This document shows, piece by piece, positions 33,910-42,907 of a DNA stretch of 64,000 bases (within the stretch, counting starts at the first letter, position 1; each line of letters opens with the position of its first letter). A program made the position numbers and the translations under genes. The stretch is from VRUE01 sp963704515 (GTDB lineage Bacteria > Actinomycetota > Thermoleophilia > Solirubrobacterales > 70-9), in NCBI GenBank assembly GCA_963704515.1, contig OY969913.1:1364001-1428000 (forward strand), in the 5' to 3' direction. The notes beneath the pieces are model-generated. The model did no database searches, was not told the DNA's origin, and saw only the letters and a list, made by a program, of their open reading frames with translations.

Positions 33910-34296
33910 ATGGCCGACGTTGGGATGAGCGGTGCGGTGAGCGGCGAGGCGGCGGAGGCCGCGCTCGCCTATCTGACCGAGATGTCGCCCGACCTGCGCG
34001 GCGCCGCGATCCTCGCCGGCGACGGCACGGTGCTGGCCGCCAGCGGCCACCCGGATCGCTGGCGCGAGGACGCCGCGACGCTGCTCGCGGTCGCCGACCG
34101 GGCCGGCGAGGGGCCGGTCGAGCGGCTCCACATCGCCACCGAGCAGGGCGAGGTCTTCGCCGTGCGCCACGCCGGCCTTGCCGCGGTGGCGGTGACCGAG
34201 CGCTTCGCGCTCGCCTCGCTGCTGCACTTCGACATGCGCTCGGTCCTGCGCGATCTGGCGGACGGGGGAGACGGGACGGATCTCGATGCCGCCTAA
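33910..34296 (+). CDS. Roadblock/LC7-like protein
   Basis: 128 residues from ATG 33910. The pattern LRGAAILAGDGTVLAASG, then AATLLAVADRAGEGPVERLHIATEQGEVFAVRH and a final helix with LLHFDMRSVLRDL, fits the roadblock/LC7 fold, whose members regulate small GTPases. No GTPase gene is adjacent. It overlaps the next small gene by 11 bp. Confidence 0.55.
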   Translation: MADVGMSGAVSGEAAEAALAYLTEMSPDLRGAAILAGDGTVLAASGHPDRWREDAATLLAVADRAGEGPVERLHIATEQGEVFAVRHAGLAAVAVTERFALASLLHFDMRSVLRDLADGGDGTDLDAA

Positions 34297-34510
34297 GCCG
34301 CACCGCGTTCTGTTCGACCGGGTCTCCGGCTACGCCGACGAGGCGGCCGCCTACATGCGCCGGCGCCGCGTCTCGCGGCGGCCCTTCGCCCGCCTCTACT
34401 ACGCGGGTGGGCGGGCCAGCGACCACGCCGCCGACACCCTCATCGGCGGCGAGCTCTTCGTCACCGCCGGGCGCCTGATCGAGGTTGCAGGGAAGCGGCC
34501 ACGATCGTGA
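34286..34510 (+). CDS. Conserved-looking small basic protein
   Basis: 74 residues rich in Arg: FDRVSGYADEAAAYMRRRRVSRRPFARLYYAGGRASDHAADTLIGGELFV. No family recognised. It overlaps the roadblock-like gene at its start and tldD by GTGA at its end, so all three are translated together. Confidence 0.55.
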   Translation: MPPKPHRVLFDRVSGYADEAAAYMRRRRVSRRPFARLYYAGGRASDHAADTLIGGELFVTAGRLIEVAGKRPRS

Positions 34511-35892
34511 CCGAGCTGATCGACCGCGAGTTGGCCGAGCGCGTTCTCGGCCGGGCGCTCGCCCACGGCGGCGAGCTCGCCGAGGTCTTCGCCGAACGCA
34601 GCGGCGGGATGACCCTGGCGATCGACGAGTCGCGGGTCGAATCGGTCCAGTCGGGCGCCGGCGAAGGCGCCGGCGTGCGCGTCGTCGAGGGCGGCACCAC
34701 CTACTTCGCCCACGTCGACGGCCTCGACCCCGACGACCTCGAGCGGGCCGCGGGCGAGGCCGCGGCCGCGCTGCGCGCCGGGCGGGCCGAGCCGCGGCCG
34801 CTGCAGGCGCGGTCCACGACCCCCTTCCCGATCGAGCAGCCGCCGGCCGAGGTCCCGGCGGAGCGCAAGGCGGCGCTGCTGCGCGAGCTCGACCAGCGCG
34901 GTCGCGGCGCCGGGCCGGAGATCGCCCAGTTCATGGCCTCCTATGCCGAGGTCCGGCGCCAGGTGACGGTCGCCAACTCCGAGGGCCTGTTCGCCGGCGA
35001 CGACCGCACCCGGGTGCGGATCGGCGCCCAGGCCGTGGCCCGCCGCGGCGATCGGGTCGAGACCGGCGCCGAGACCCTCGGCGGCCACCGCGGCTTCGAG
35101 CTCTTCGACGACGACCCGGGCGCGATCGCCGCCGCCGCCGGGCGCAAGGCGCTCACCCTGCTCGACGCGGTGCCCGCCCCGGCCGGCTCGATGCCGGTCG
35201 TCGTCGGCGGCGGCTTCGGCGGCGTCCTCTTCCACGAGATGACAGGCCACGGCCTCGAGGCCGACCACGTGCAGAAGGGGGCCAGCGTCTACACCGGCAA
35301 GCTCGGCGAGGCGGTCGCCCAGCCGCTGCTCACCGCCTACGACGACGGCCGCATGCCGGGCGAGTGGGGCAGCGACGCGATTGACGACGAGGGAACGCCG
35401 ACGCAGAAGACGATGGTGATCGAGGACGGCCGGCTGACGGCCTACCTCTACGACCGGCTCACCGCGCGTCGCGCCGGGGCCGCGTCGACCGGCAACGGGC
35501 GCCGCGAGAGCTTCCGTCACCTGCCGGTGCCGCGCATGACCAACACCTACATCGCCCCCGGCGAGCCGACGCCCGAGGAGATCATCGCCGATGTCGAGCG
35601 CGGCTTCTACGCGGTCTCCTTCGCCGGCGGCCAGGTCGACCCGGCGACCGGCGACTTCGTCTTCGGCGTCTCCGAGGGCTATCTGATCGAGGCCGGCGAG
35701 GTGACCCGGCCCTGTCGCGGTGCGACTCTGATCGGCAACTGCCTCGAGGCGCTGGCGGCGATCGACGCGGTCGGCAACGACTTCGAGATGAAGACCGGGG
35801 TCTGCGGCAAGGCGGGCCAGAAAGTCCCGGTCGGCACCGGCCAGGGACACGTGCGCATCGCCGCGATGACGGTCGGGGGGACGGAGGTTTGA
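34507..35892 (+). CDS. tldD: TldD, metalloprotease subunit
   Basis: 461 residues. The zinc motif HEMTGH at about 243-248, flanked by FGGVLF and GLEADHVQKG, is the TldD active site. TldD and TldE form a heterodimeric peptidase that cleaves unfolded peptides, and in some cases processes ribosomally made peptides such as microcin B17. Start GTG 34507 by GTGA overlap. Confidence 0.95.
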   Translation: MTELIDRELAERVLGRALAHGGELAEVFAERSGGMTLAIDESRVESVQSGAGEGAGVRVVEGGTTYFAHVDGLDPDDLERAAGEAAAALRAGRAEPRPLQARSTTPFPIEQPPAEVPAERKAALLRELDQRGRGAGPEIAQFMASYAEVRRQVTVANSEGLFAGDDRTRVRIGAQAVARRGDRVETGAETLGGHRGFELFDDDPGAIAAAAGRKALTLLDAVPAPAGSMPVVVGGGFGGVLFHEMTGHGLEADHVQKGASVYTGKLGEAVAQPLLTAYDDGRMPGEWGSDAIDDEGTPTQKTMVIEDGRLTAYLYDRLTARRAGAASTGNGRRESFRHLPVPRMTNTYIAPGEPTPEEIIADVERGFYAVSFAGGQVDPATGDFVFGVSEGYLIEAGEVTRPCRGATLIGNCLEALAAIDAVGNDFEMKTGVCGKAGQKVPVGTGQGHVRIAAMTVGGTEV

Positions 35893-37271
35893 TCGAGAGC
35901 GCGCGGCGCGCCGTCGAGGCGACGCTGGCGGCGGGCGCCTCCGACGCCGAGGCCTACGCCTCCGAGGACTCCGAGCGCGAGGTGCGCGCCCACGGCGGCG
36001 AGGTCGAGAGCCTGACCGCGGCGACCAAACGCGGGATCGGCGTCCGCGCCTGGATCGGCCGGCGCGTCGGCTACGCCCACGGCACCGATCTCTCGCCAGC
36101 CGGAATCGCCTCCCTCGCCGAGCGCGCCGCCGGCGCCGCCCAAATCGCCGACGAGGACCCCTACGCCGCCCCCCCCGAGCTTCCGGTGCGCCTTAGCCCC
36201 GATATCGGGGGAGAAGGCGCACCGGAACCGCCCTCCGAGTTGGTGCTGACGGATGCGTCGCTCGGGGAGTGGGGGGTTGATCGGGTGGCTGAGGTCGCTC
36301 TGGCGATTGAGCGGGCCGCGCTCGGTGCCGACGATCGGGTCGCCGGGGTGGAGCAGGCGGTCTACGCCGACTCGCGGGAGCGGGTCGCGATCGTCTCCTC
36401 GCGGGGGATCGACGGTGAGTACGAGACCTCCAGCTGTTACGGCTACGCCCAGGCGCTGGCGGAGGGCGAGGGGGCGCGGGAGACGGGACTCGGCTTCGGC
36501 CTCGGCCGCGGCCCCGCCGCGCTCGACCCCGAGGCGATCGGCCGCGAGGCGGCGCAGCGCGCCACGGCGATGATCGGCGCCGGCAAGCCGGCCTCGCGCT
36601 CCTGTCCGGTGCTGCTCGACCCGACCGTCGCCTCGAGCTTCGTCTTGCTGCTCGGCAACGCGCTTGCGGCGAGCGCCGTGCAGCGCGGCCGCTCGCCGCT
36701 CGCCGGACGCCTCGGCGAGCAGGTCGCCGGCGAGGCCTTCGTCCTCCATGACGACGGACTCGACCCCGAGGGCTTCGGCTCGGCCCCGCTCGACGGCGAG
36801 GGCGTGCCGCACCGGCGCACCGCGCTGGTCGAGGGCGGTGCCCTGCACACCTACCTCTACGACACCTACACGGCGCGCCGCGGCAGCGCCGCCTCGACCG
36901 GCAACGCGGGGCGCGGCGGCTACCGCACGCTGCCCTCGGTCTCGACCTCCAACCTGGTCGTCGCCCCGGGGACGCTGGGCACCGAGGAGCTGCTCGCCGA
37001 GGCGGGCGACGGCGTCTTCATCGACGACGTCGCCGGCCTGCACTCGGGCGTCAACCCGGTCACCGGGGTCTTCTCGGTCGGCGCTTCGGGGCGGGCGATC
37101 CGCGGCGGCGAGCTGGCCGAGCCGCTGCGCGAGTTCACGATCGCCAGCGATCTGGTCTCGATGCTGCGAGCGGTGAGCGCGGCCGGCACCGAGGCCCGTT
37201 GGGTGCCGTTCGGCGGGTCGGTGAGCACGCCGCCCCTGCTGATCGCGGCGATGACGGTCGCCGGATCCTGA
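35889..37271 (+). CDS. tldE: TldE/PmbA, partner of TldD
   Basis: 460 residues from TTG 35889 (TTGA overlap with tldD). It shares the TldD fold but lacks HExxxH, as expected. C-terminal hallmarks are TYLYDTYTARRGSAASTGNAGRGGYRTLPSVSTSNLVV and HSGVNPVTGVFSVGA. At about residues 98-113 it carries an insert encoded by a near-perfect 47-bp palindrome (36181-36227). Confidence 0.93.
   Translation: MIESARRAVEATLAAGASDAEAYASEDSEREVRAHGGEVESLTAATKRGIGVRAWIGRRVGYAHGTDLSPAGIASLAERAAGAAQIADEDPYAAPPELPVRLSPDIGGEGAPEPPSELVLTDASLGEWGVDRVAEVALAIERAALGADDRVAGVEQAVYADSRERVAIVSSRGIDGEYETSSCYGYAQALAEGEGARETGLGFGLGRGPAALDPEAIGREAAQRATAMIGAGKPASRSCPVLLDPTVASSFVLLLGNALAASAVQRGRSPLAGRLGEQVAGEAFVLHDDGLDPEGFGSAPLDGEGVPHRRTALVEGGALHTYLYDTYTARRGSAASTGNAGRGGYRTLPSVSTSNLVVAPGTLGTEELLAEAGDGVFIDDVAGLHSGVNPVTGVFSVGASGRAIRGGELAEPLREFTIASDLVSMLRAVSAAGTEARWVPFGGSVSTPPLLIAAMTVAGS
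36181..36227. repeat. Palindromic element inside tldE (family 2, copy 2)
   Basis: Outer arms TTCCGGTGCGCCTT (36181-36194) and AAGGCGCACCGGAA (36214-36227); inner perfect palindrome CCCCGATATCGGGG (36197-36210). The 13 innermost arm bases match the hyuB element at 13888-13932. It is read in frame. Confidence 0.85.
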
Positions 37272-37347
37272 GTCCCAAGCGCTTTTACGCCGTTTCCGGT
37301 GTTAGATTGCGGCGGATTTCAACCACCCCTGATGGAGGAGCTTCCAC

Positions 37348-37626
37348 GTGACAAAGGCTGAGTTTCTGGACCAACTTGCAGGCGACGAGCGACTGGGCAG
37401 CAAGAAAGCCGCGGGCGACGCGTTGGACGCCGTGCTCGAGGCGATCACCGACACCCTGAGCGGCGGCGGAGAAGTCAGCTTCACCGGGTTCGGCAAGTTC
37501 CACGTCGCCGAGCGCGGTCCCCGTCAGGGCGTCAACCCCCGCACCGGCGAGCGGATCACGATTCCGGGTGGCAAGGTGCCGCGCTTTTCCGCCGGCTCGG
37601 CGCTGAAGTCCAAGGTCAAAGGCTGA
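37348..37626 (+). CDS. hup: HU-type nucleoid DNA-binding protein
   Basis: 92 residues from GTG 37348, with GGAGGAGC upstream. The HU pattern is clear: MTKAEFLDQLA, GEVSFTGFGKFHVAERGPRQGVNPRTGE and the C-terminal IPGGKVPRFSAGSALKSKV. No long basic tail of the actinobacterial HupB type is present. It overlaps the next gene by CTGA. Confidence 0.95.
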   Translation: MTKAEFLDQLAGDERLGSKKAAGDALDAVLEAITDTLSGGGEVSFTGFGKFHVAERGPRQGVNPRTGERITIPGGKVPRFSAGSALKSKVKG

Positions 37627-37946
37627 GCAAGCCGTCCTCCGCATTCGCCCGGGTCGCCGCCGCGGCCGCGCTGGTCGCGGCCTTCGTGCTGCTGGTCGTC
37701 GTCATCGGCAGCACGCTCGGCGGCAGCGACTCGGGCAATTCGGGCGGCCACCGCCATCACGGCAAGGCCGCCCACCAGGCCGCCCCGCAGCGGTCCCACG
37801 CTCCGGCCACCTACGTGGTCAAGAGCGGCGACACCCTGATCTCCATCTCGCACCAGTTCGGCCTGTCGGTGGCGCGCATCGTCGAACTCAACCCCGAAGT
37901 CGACCCGCAGATCCTGATCGCGGGCGAAAAGCTCAAGCTTCGGTGA
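37623..37946 (+). CDS. Membrane-anchored LysM protein, with apparent CTG start
   Basis: 107 residues if started at CTG 37623. The N-terminus then reads SKPSSAFARVAAAAALVAAFVLLVVVIGS, a membrane anchor with a charged start. Residues 60-105 are a LysM peptidoglycan-binding domain (TYVVKSGDTLISISHQFGLSVARIVELNP). The first ordinary start (GTG 37686) lies in the middle of the membrane span and would remove its first half. CTG overlaps the hup stop as CTGA, like the other 4-nt overlaps in this operon. Confidence 0.75.
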   Translation: MSKPSSAFARVAAAAALVAAFVLLVVVIGSTLGGSDSGNSGGHRHHGKAAHQAAPQRSHAPATYVVKSGDTLISISHQFGLSVARIVELNPEVDPQILIAGEKLKLR

Positions 37947-39133
37947 GCTCGCGCCGAATCGGCGCGGTCCTGGTCGCGATCCTGGCGCTGGCCCTGCTGC
38001 CGGTCTCCCCGGCTGCCGCGTCGAGGAAGGGCCCGCCGGTCGAGGCCCGCGCCTGGGCCCTGATCGATGCCCGCGACGGCGACGTGCTGGTCTCCCACGC
38101 TGCTGCGCGCAAGCTGCCGATCGCCAGCACGACGAAGCTGATGACCGCCTACGTCGTCCTGCACGAGCTGCCGCTCGACCGGATCGTGCGCGCCGCGCCA
38201 TACGACGCCGAATACGGCGAGTCGCTGCTCAACCTGCGTCCCGGCCAGCGGATCAGCGTGCGCGACCTGCTCTACGGCCTGATCCTGCGCAGTGGCAACG
38301 ACGCCGCCTACGACCTGGCCCGCGCCGCGGCCGGCTCGGTGCCGCGCTTCGTGCGCCAGATGAACCGCTACGCGGCGGCCCTCGGCCTGGCCGACACGCA
38401 CTACGCCAACCCGATCGGGCTCGACCAGCGCGGCAACCACTCCAGCGCCCGCGACCTGGCGACGCTGACCCAACACCTGCTGCGCATCCCGGCCTTCGCC
38501 CGGATCGCCGCCTCGCGCAGCGCCGTGCTGCGCAGTGTCCACCCGCCGCGGCGGATCGAGACGATCAACGAGCTGCTCGACATGGCCCCCTGGGTGACCG
38601 GCGTGAAGACCGGCCACACCTTCGGCGCCCTCTACGTCCTGGTCGGCTCGGGGCGGCGCCGCGGCGCCGAACTGATCTCGGTCGCGATCGGGGCGCCGAC
38701 CGACGAAGACCGCTTCCGCGACAACATCGACCTGCTGCGCTGGGGCTTCGGCCAGTACGAGCGCCGCCGGCCGATCCGGGCCGGCGAGGAGCTCGCCAGT
38801 CCCGACGTCCGCTACGCCGGCGGGGAGCTGGCGCTGCGCGCCGCCCGCGGGGTGACGGTCGGCCTGCGGCGCGGTCAGCGGCTGAGCACCTCGGTGCGCG
38901 CGCCGCGCGAAGTGGAGGGGCCGATCGAGCGCGGCCAGCGGCTCGGCAGGGCGACCGTGTACGTGGCCGGGATGCCGGCGGCGAGCGTGCCGCTGCGGGC
39001 CGGGCGCGACCTGCCGAAGGCGAGCGTCTCCGATCGCGTGCGCAGCTTCATCGGCTCCAACCCGATTCCGATCGCGATCGCGGTTTGCGTGATACTGGTT
39101 GGGGCAGTAGTGATGAGGCGCTTCTCACGATGA
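37943..39133 (+). CDS. D-alanyl-D-alanine carboxypeptidase (PBP5-type)
   Basis: 396 residues. Signal peptide 1-27; active-site motifs S62-T-T-K65, S117-G-N119 and K222-T-G224. The C-terminus has a membrane anchor (IPIAIAVCVILVGAVVM). It trims D-Ala from peptidoglycan stem peptides. GTG start overlaps the LysM gene (GTGA); the kinase follows by ATGA. Confidence 0.93.
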   Translation: MSSRRIGAVLVAILALALLPVSPAAASRKGPPVEARAWALIDARDGDVLVSHAAARKLPIASTTKLMTAYVVLHELPLDRIVRAAPYDAEYGESLLNLRPGQRISVRDLLYGLILRSGNDAAYDLARAAAGSVPRFVRQMNRYAAALGLADTHYANPIGLDQRGNHSSARDLATLTQHLLRIPAFARIAASRSAVLRSVHPPRRIETINELLDMAPWVTGVKTGHTFGALYVLVGSGRRRGAELISVAIGAPTDEDRFRDNIDLLRWGFGQYERRRPIRAGEELASPDVRYAGGELALRAARGVTVGLRRGQRLSTSVRAPREVEGPIERGQRLGRATVYVAGMPAASVPLRAGRDLPKASVSDRVRSFIGSNPIPIAIAVCVILVGAVVMRRFSR

Positions 39134-40086
39134 TCCTCACGGTAACCCTCAACGCCGCCATCGACCGGACGGTCGCGGTCCCCAACTTCCGGCTCGGCCA
39201 CCGCCACCGGGCGGTCGAGAGCCGCACCCTGGCCGGCGGTAAGGGGATCAACGTGGCGCGGGCGCTGAAGCTGCTCGGCCGGCCGGTGATCGCGACCGGG
39301 TTCGCCGGCGGCCCGACCGGCGCCAGGCTGCTCGAGCAGCTGCGCGAGGAAGCGGTGCTCACCGACTTCACCCGGATCGCGGGCGAGACGCGGATCAACC
39401 TCGCGGTGATCGACCCTACCTCGGGCGAGCAGACCGAGATCAACGAGCGCGGCCCGGCGGTCAGCGCCGAGGAGGTCGAGGCCTTCGTCGCCCGACTGCG
39501 CTACCTGGCCGAGGGCGCCGAGCTCTGCGTGCTCGCCGGGAGCCTGCCGCCGGGCGCCGGAGACGACCTCTACGCCCGCCTGGTCAAGGAGCTCGGCGAG
39601 CGCGGCGTGCCGGTCGTGCTCGACGCCGAGGGCGAGGCGATGCTGGCCGGGCTGCGCGCCGGGGCCTCGATCGTCACCCCCAACGAGCGCGAGGCCGAGG
39701 AGCTGGTCGGCCAGGAGTTCGCCGACGGCGACGACCTCGTCCAAGGGCTCTCCGAGCTGATCCGGCTGGGCGCCGAGGAGGCGGCGATCACGCGCGCCGA
39801 CGGCTGCGTGGCGGTCGTCGGCGAGGGGGCCGAGCGGCGCGCGCTCGAGGTGCGCACCGAGCCGCTGGAGGCCGTCTCCTCGGTCGGCTCCGGCGACGCC
39901 TTCCTCGCCGGCTACGTCGCCGCCCGCTACGACGGCCGCCCGGCCGAGGAGTGCCTCGCCTACGGGGTCGCCTGCGGGGCCGAGTCGACCCAGCACTTCG
40001 GCGCCGGCACCGTCGACCGCAACCAGGTCGAGCGCCTGCTCGGCGAGGTCCACGTCCAGGATTTGGAGGTCCCCGCCGAAGTGTAG
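39130..40086 (+). CDS. 1-phosphofructokinase/tagatose-6-phosphate kinase family sugar kinase
   Basis: 318 residues from ATG 39130. PfkB-family motifs: LTVTLNAAIDRTV, LAGGKGINVARALKLLG and the catalytic GSGDAFLAGYVA with its Asp. This is the FruK/LacC branch, which phosphorylates a hexose phosphate. No fructose PTS is nearby, so the substrate is open. Confidence 0.88.
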   Translation: MILTVTLNAAIDRTVAVPNFRLGHRHRAVESRTLAGGKGINVARALKLLGRPVIATGFAGGPTGARLLEQLREEAVLTDFTRIAGETRINLAVIDPTSGEQTEINERGPAVSAEEVEAFVARLRYLAEGAELCVLAGSLPPGAGDDLYARLVKELGERGVPVVLDAEGEAMLAGLRAGASIVTPNEREAEELVGQEFADGDDLVQGLSELIRLGAEEAAITRADGCVAVVGEGAERRALEVRTEPLEAVSSVGSGDAFLAGYVAARYDGRPAEECLAYGVACGAESTQHFGAGTVDRNQVERLLGEVHVQDLEVPAEV

Positions 40087-40119
40087 GCTGGGTCCTCAAC
40101 GCCACCCTGGAGGACCTAA

Positions 40120-41325
40120 TTGGAGATCGACATCGGTCGGGGCAAGAAGGGGCGGCGCGCTTACGGATTCGACGACATCGCGATCGTCCCGTCGCGCCGC
40201 ACACGCGATCCCGACGACATTGACATCAGCTGGACCCTCGGCCCGTACCGGTTCGAGCTGCCGCTTGTCGCCTCGGCGATGGACGGCGTCGTCAGCCCCG
40301 ACACCGCGGTCCTCGTCAACGAGCTCGGCGGTCTCGGCGTGCTCAACCTGGAGGGGATCTGGACCCGCTTCGAGAACGCCGAGGAGCAGCTGGAGGCGGT
40401 TGCCGCGGCGCCCGTGCACGAGGCGACCCGGCTGATGCAGAAGATCTACACCGAGCCGGTCAAGCCGGAGCTGGTCGGCCGGCGCATCGCGGAGATCAAG
40501 GAGCGCGGCGCGGTCGCCTGTGGCTCGCTGACCCCGCAGAAAGTGCGCGAGCACTACGAGATCGCGGTCGAGGCGGGGATCGACATCCTCGTCATCCAGG
40601 GCACGGTGATCTCGGCCGAACACGTCTCGACCACGGTCGAGCCGCTCAACCTGAAGGAGTTCATCGCCGAGGTGCCGGTGCCGACGGTCGTCGGCGGCTG
40701 CGCCTCCTACTCGACCGGCCTGCACCTGATGCGGACCGGCGCGGTCGGCGTCCTCGTCGGGGTCGGCCCGGGCGCGGCCTGCACCACCCGCGGCGTGCTC
40801 GGCATCGGCGTGCCGCAGGCGACGGCGATCGCCGACGTGGCGGCGGCCCGCTCGCAGCACATGCTGGAGACCGGCGAGTACGTCAACGTGATCGCCGACG
40901 GCGGCATGCGCACCGGCGGGGACGTCTCCAAGGCGATCGCCTGCGGGGCGGACTCGGTGATGGTCGGCTCGCCCCTGGCTCGCGCCAAGGAGGCGCCCGG
41001 CCGCGGCTTCCACTGGGGGATGGCGACCTTCCATCCCTCGCTGCCGCGCGGCACCCGCGTCTCGACCCGCCAGGACGGGACGATGGAGGAGATCCTCCTC
41101 GGCCCGGCTCAGGAGAACGACGGCACCTTCAACCTGATGGGGGCGCTGCGGACCTCGATGGCCACCACCGGCTACGAGGACATCCGTTCCTTCCAGCGGG
41201 CCGAGGTGATGGTCGCGCCGGCGCTGATGAGCGAGGGGAAGCAGCTGCAGAAGGAGCAGTCGGTGGGCATGGGCTCCAACGGGCGCGCGGCGGTCTCCGC
41301 CGGTGTTGGAGTCGCCGACGACTGA
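40120..41325 (+). CDS. guaB3: GuaB3-type IMP dehydrogenase family protein
   Basis: 401 residues from TTG 40120 with GGAGGA upstream. The barrel motifs VGVGPGAACTTRGVLGIGVPQ (catalytic Cys loop) and IADGGMRTGGDVSKAIACGAD are present. There are no CBS domains and the N-terminus EIDIGRGKKGRRAYGFDDIAIVPSRRTR marks the GuaB3 subfamily of Actinobacteria. It overlaps guaA by 23 bp, supporting a role in guanine nucleotide metabolism; the exact reaction is uncertain. Confidence 0.9.
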   Translation: MEIDIGRGKKGRRAYGFDDIAIVPSRRTRDPDDIDISWTLGPYRFELPLVASAMDGVVSPDTAVLVNELGGLGVLNLEGIWTRFENAEEQLEAVAAAPVHEATRLMQKIYTEPVKPELVGRRIAEIKERGAVACGSLTPQKVREHYEIAVEAGIDILVIQGTVISAEHVSTTVEPLNLKEFIAEVPVPTVVGGCASYSTGLHLMRTGAVGVLVGVGPGAACTTRGVLGIGVPQATAIADVAAARSQHMLETGEYVNVIADGGMRTGGDVSKAIACGADSVMVGSPLARAKEAPGRGFHWGMATFHPSLPRGTRVSTRQDGTMEEILLGPAQENDGTFNLMGALRTSMATTGYEDIRSFQRAEVMVAPALMSEGKQLQKEQSVGMGSNGRAAVSAGVGVADD

Positions 41326-42889
41326 GGCCGGCGCCACCTCGGCGCCGGCCCAGGCCACGGAGGAGGTGCTGGTCCTCGACTTCGGGGGGCAGTACTCCCA
41401 GCTCATCGCGCGGCGGATTCGCGAATGCGGTGTTTTCGCCGAGCTATTGCCCGTGAGCACACCGGTTGCGGTTATTCGAGACAGAGCTCCTAAGGCCCTA
41501 GTGCTTTCGGGTGGCCCCGCCTCGGTGTATGAGGACGGAGCCCCGTCTTTCCCCACGGCGCTGTTGGACCTCGGGATTCCGGTGCTGGGGATCTGTTACG
41601 GGATGCAGGCGATGGTTCAGGCACTGGGGGGCAGGGTCGAGGGGGCCGAGGCGGGGGAGTTTGGGCGGACCGACCTTGTCCTGCGGGGCGGCGGCGGCAA
41701 GCTGCTCGGTGGGCTGCCGGAGGAGCAGCATTGCTGGATGAGCCACCGCGACGCGGTGTTCGAGCCGCCGGAGGGGTTCACCGCATTGGCGTCCAGCCCC
41801 GGTTCGCCGGTTGCGGCCTGCGAGTTCCCGGAGCGGGGCCTCTACGGCATCCAGTTCCACCCCGAGGTCGTCCACACGCCCTACGGGACCGAGATCCTCA
41901 CCCGCTTCCTGCGCGACGTCGCCGGCTGCGAGCAGCAGTGGTCGCCGCAATCGGTAATCGAAGAACAGGTCGCGAAGATCCGCGCTCAGGTTGGGGACGG
42001 CCGGGTGATCTGCGGCCTCTCCGGCGGGGTCGACTCCTCGGTCGCGGCGCTGCTCGTCCACAGGGCGATCGGCGAGCAGCTGACCTGCGTCTTCGTCGAC
42101 CACGGCCTGATGCGGCTCAACGAGGCGGAGCAGGTGGTCGCCGCCTTCGAGGGCTTCGGCATCCCGCTGGTCCACGTCGAGGCCGAGCAGCGCTTCCTCG
42201 CGCGGCTTGCCGGGGTCGACGAGCCCGAGCGCAAGCGCAAGATCATCGGCGAGGAGTTCATCCGGGTCTTCGAGGAGGAGGCGGAGAAGCTCGAGGACGC
42301 CGCCTACCTGGTGCAGGGCACGCTCTACTCCGACGTGATCGAGTCGGGAGGCAGCGACAACGCCGCGACGATCAAGTCCCACCACAACGTCGGCGGCCTG
42401 CCCGATGACCTCCAGTTCGACCTGGTCGAGCCGCTGCGGATGCTGTTCAAGGACGAGGTGCGCGCGGTCGGCGCTGAGCTCGGCCTGCCCGAGCGGATGG
42501 TCTGGCGCCAGCCCTTCCCGGGCCCCGGCCTGGCGATCCGGATCGTCGGCGGCGAGGTCAACCGCGAGCGTCTCGACATCCTGCGCGCCGCCGACGCGCT
42601 CCTCCAGGAGGAGATCCGCGCCGCCGACCTCTACCGCCAACTCTGGCAGTCATTCTGCGTCCTGCCCGTCGTCCGCTCGGTCGGCGTCCAGGGCGACGGC
42701 CGCACCTACGCCTACCCGATCGTGATCCGCGCGGTCACCTCCGACGACGCGATGACCGCCGACTGGGCCCGCCTCCCCTACGACCTGCTGGAGAAGGTCT
42801 CCAACCGGATCATCAACGAGATTCCCGACGTGAACCGCGTGGCGCTTGACATCTCGTCGAAGCCGCCGGCGACGATCGAGTGGGAGTAG
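41303..42889 (+). CDS. guaA: GMP synthase (glutamine-hydrolysing)
   Basis: 528 residues. The glutaminase domain has C98 (GICYGMQ) and the later QFHPE; the ATP-pyrophosphatase domain has GLSGGVDSS and KSHHNVGGLP; the dimerisation domain has RQPFPGPGLAIRI. It converts XMP to GMP. The first 20 residues before VLVLDFGGQYSQ are variable. Start GTG 41303 or TTG 41306. Confidence 0.96.
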   Translation: MLESPTTEAGATSAPAQATEEVLVLDFGGQYSQLIARRIRECGVFAELLPVSTPVAVIRDRAPKALVLSGGPASVYEDGAPSFPTALLDLGIPVLGICYGMQAMVQALGGRVEGAEAGEFGRTDLVLRGGGGKLLGGLPEEQHCWMSHRDAVFEPPEGFTALASSPGSPVAACEFPERGLYGIQFHPEVVHTPYGTEILTRFLRDVAGCEQQWSPQSVIEEQVAKIRAQVGDGRVICGLSGGVDSSVAALLVHRAIGEQLTCVFVDHGLMRLNEAEQVVAAFEGFGIPLVHVEAEQRFLARLAGVDEPERKRKIIGEEFIRVFEEEAEKLEDAAYLVQGTLYSDVIESGGSDNAATIKSHHNVGGLPDDLQFDLVEPLRMLFKDEVRAVGAELGLPERMVWRQPFPGPGLAIRIVGGEVNRERLDILRAADALLQEEIRAADLYRQLWQSFCVLPVVRSVGVQGDGRTYAYPIVIRAVTSDDAMTADWARLPYDLLEKVSNRIINEIPDVNRVALDISSKPPATIEWE

Positions 42890-42907
42890 GGCTCGAGTCG
42901 TGGGGGC

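Noticed and set aside
37686..37946. LysM protein starting at GTG 37686
   Set aside because: This start is inside the membrane helix and leaves a 60-bp gap in an otherwise overlapping operon.
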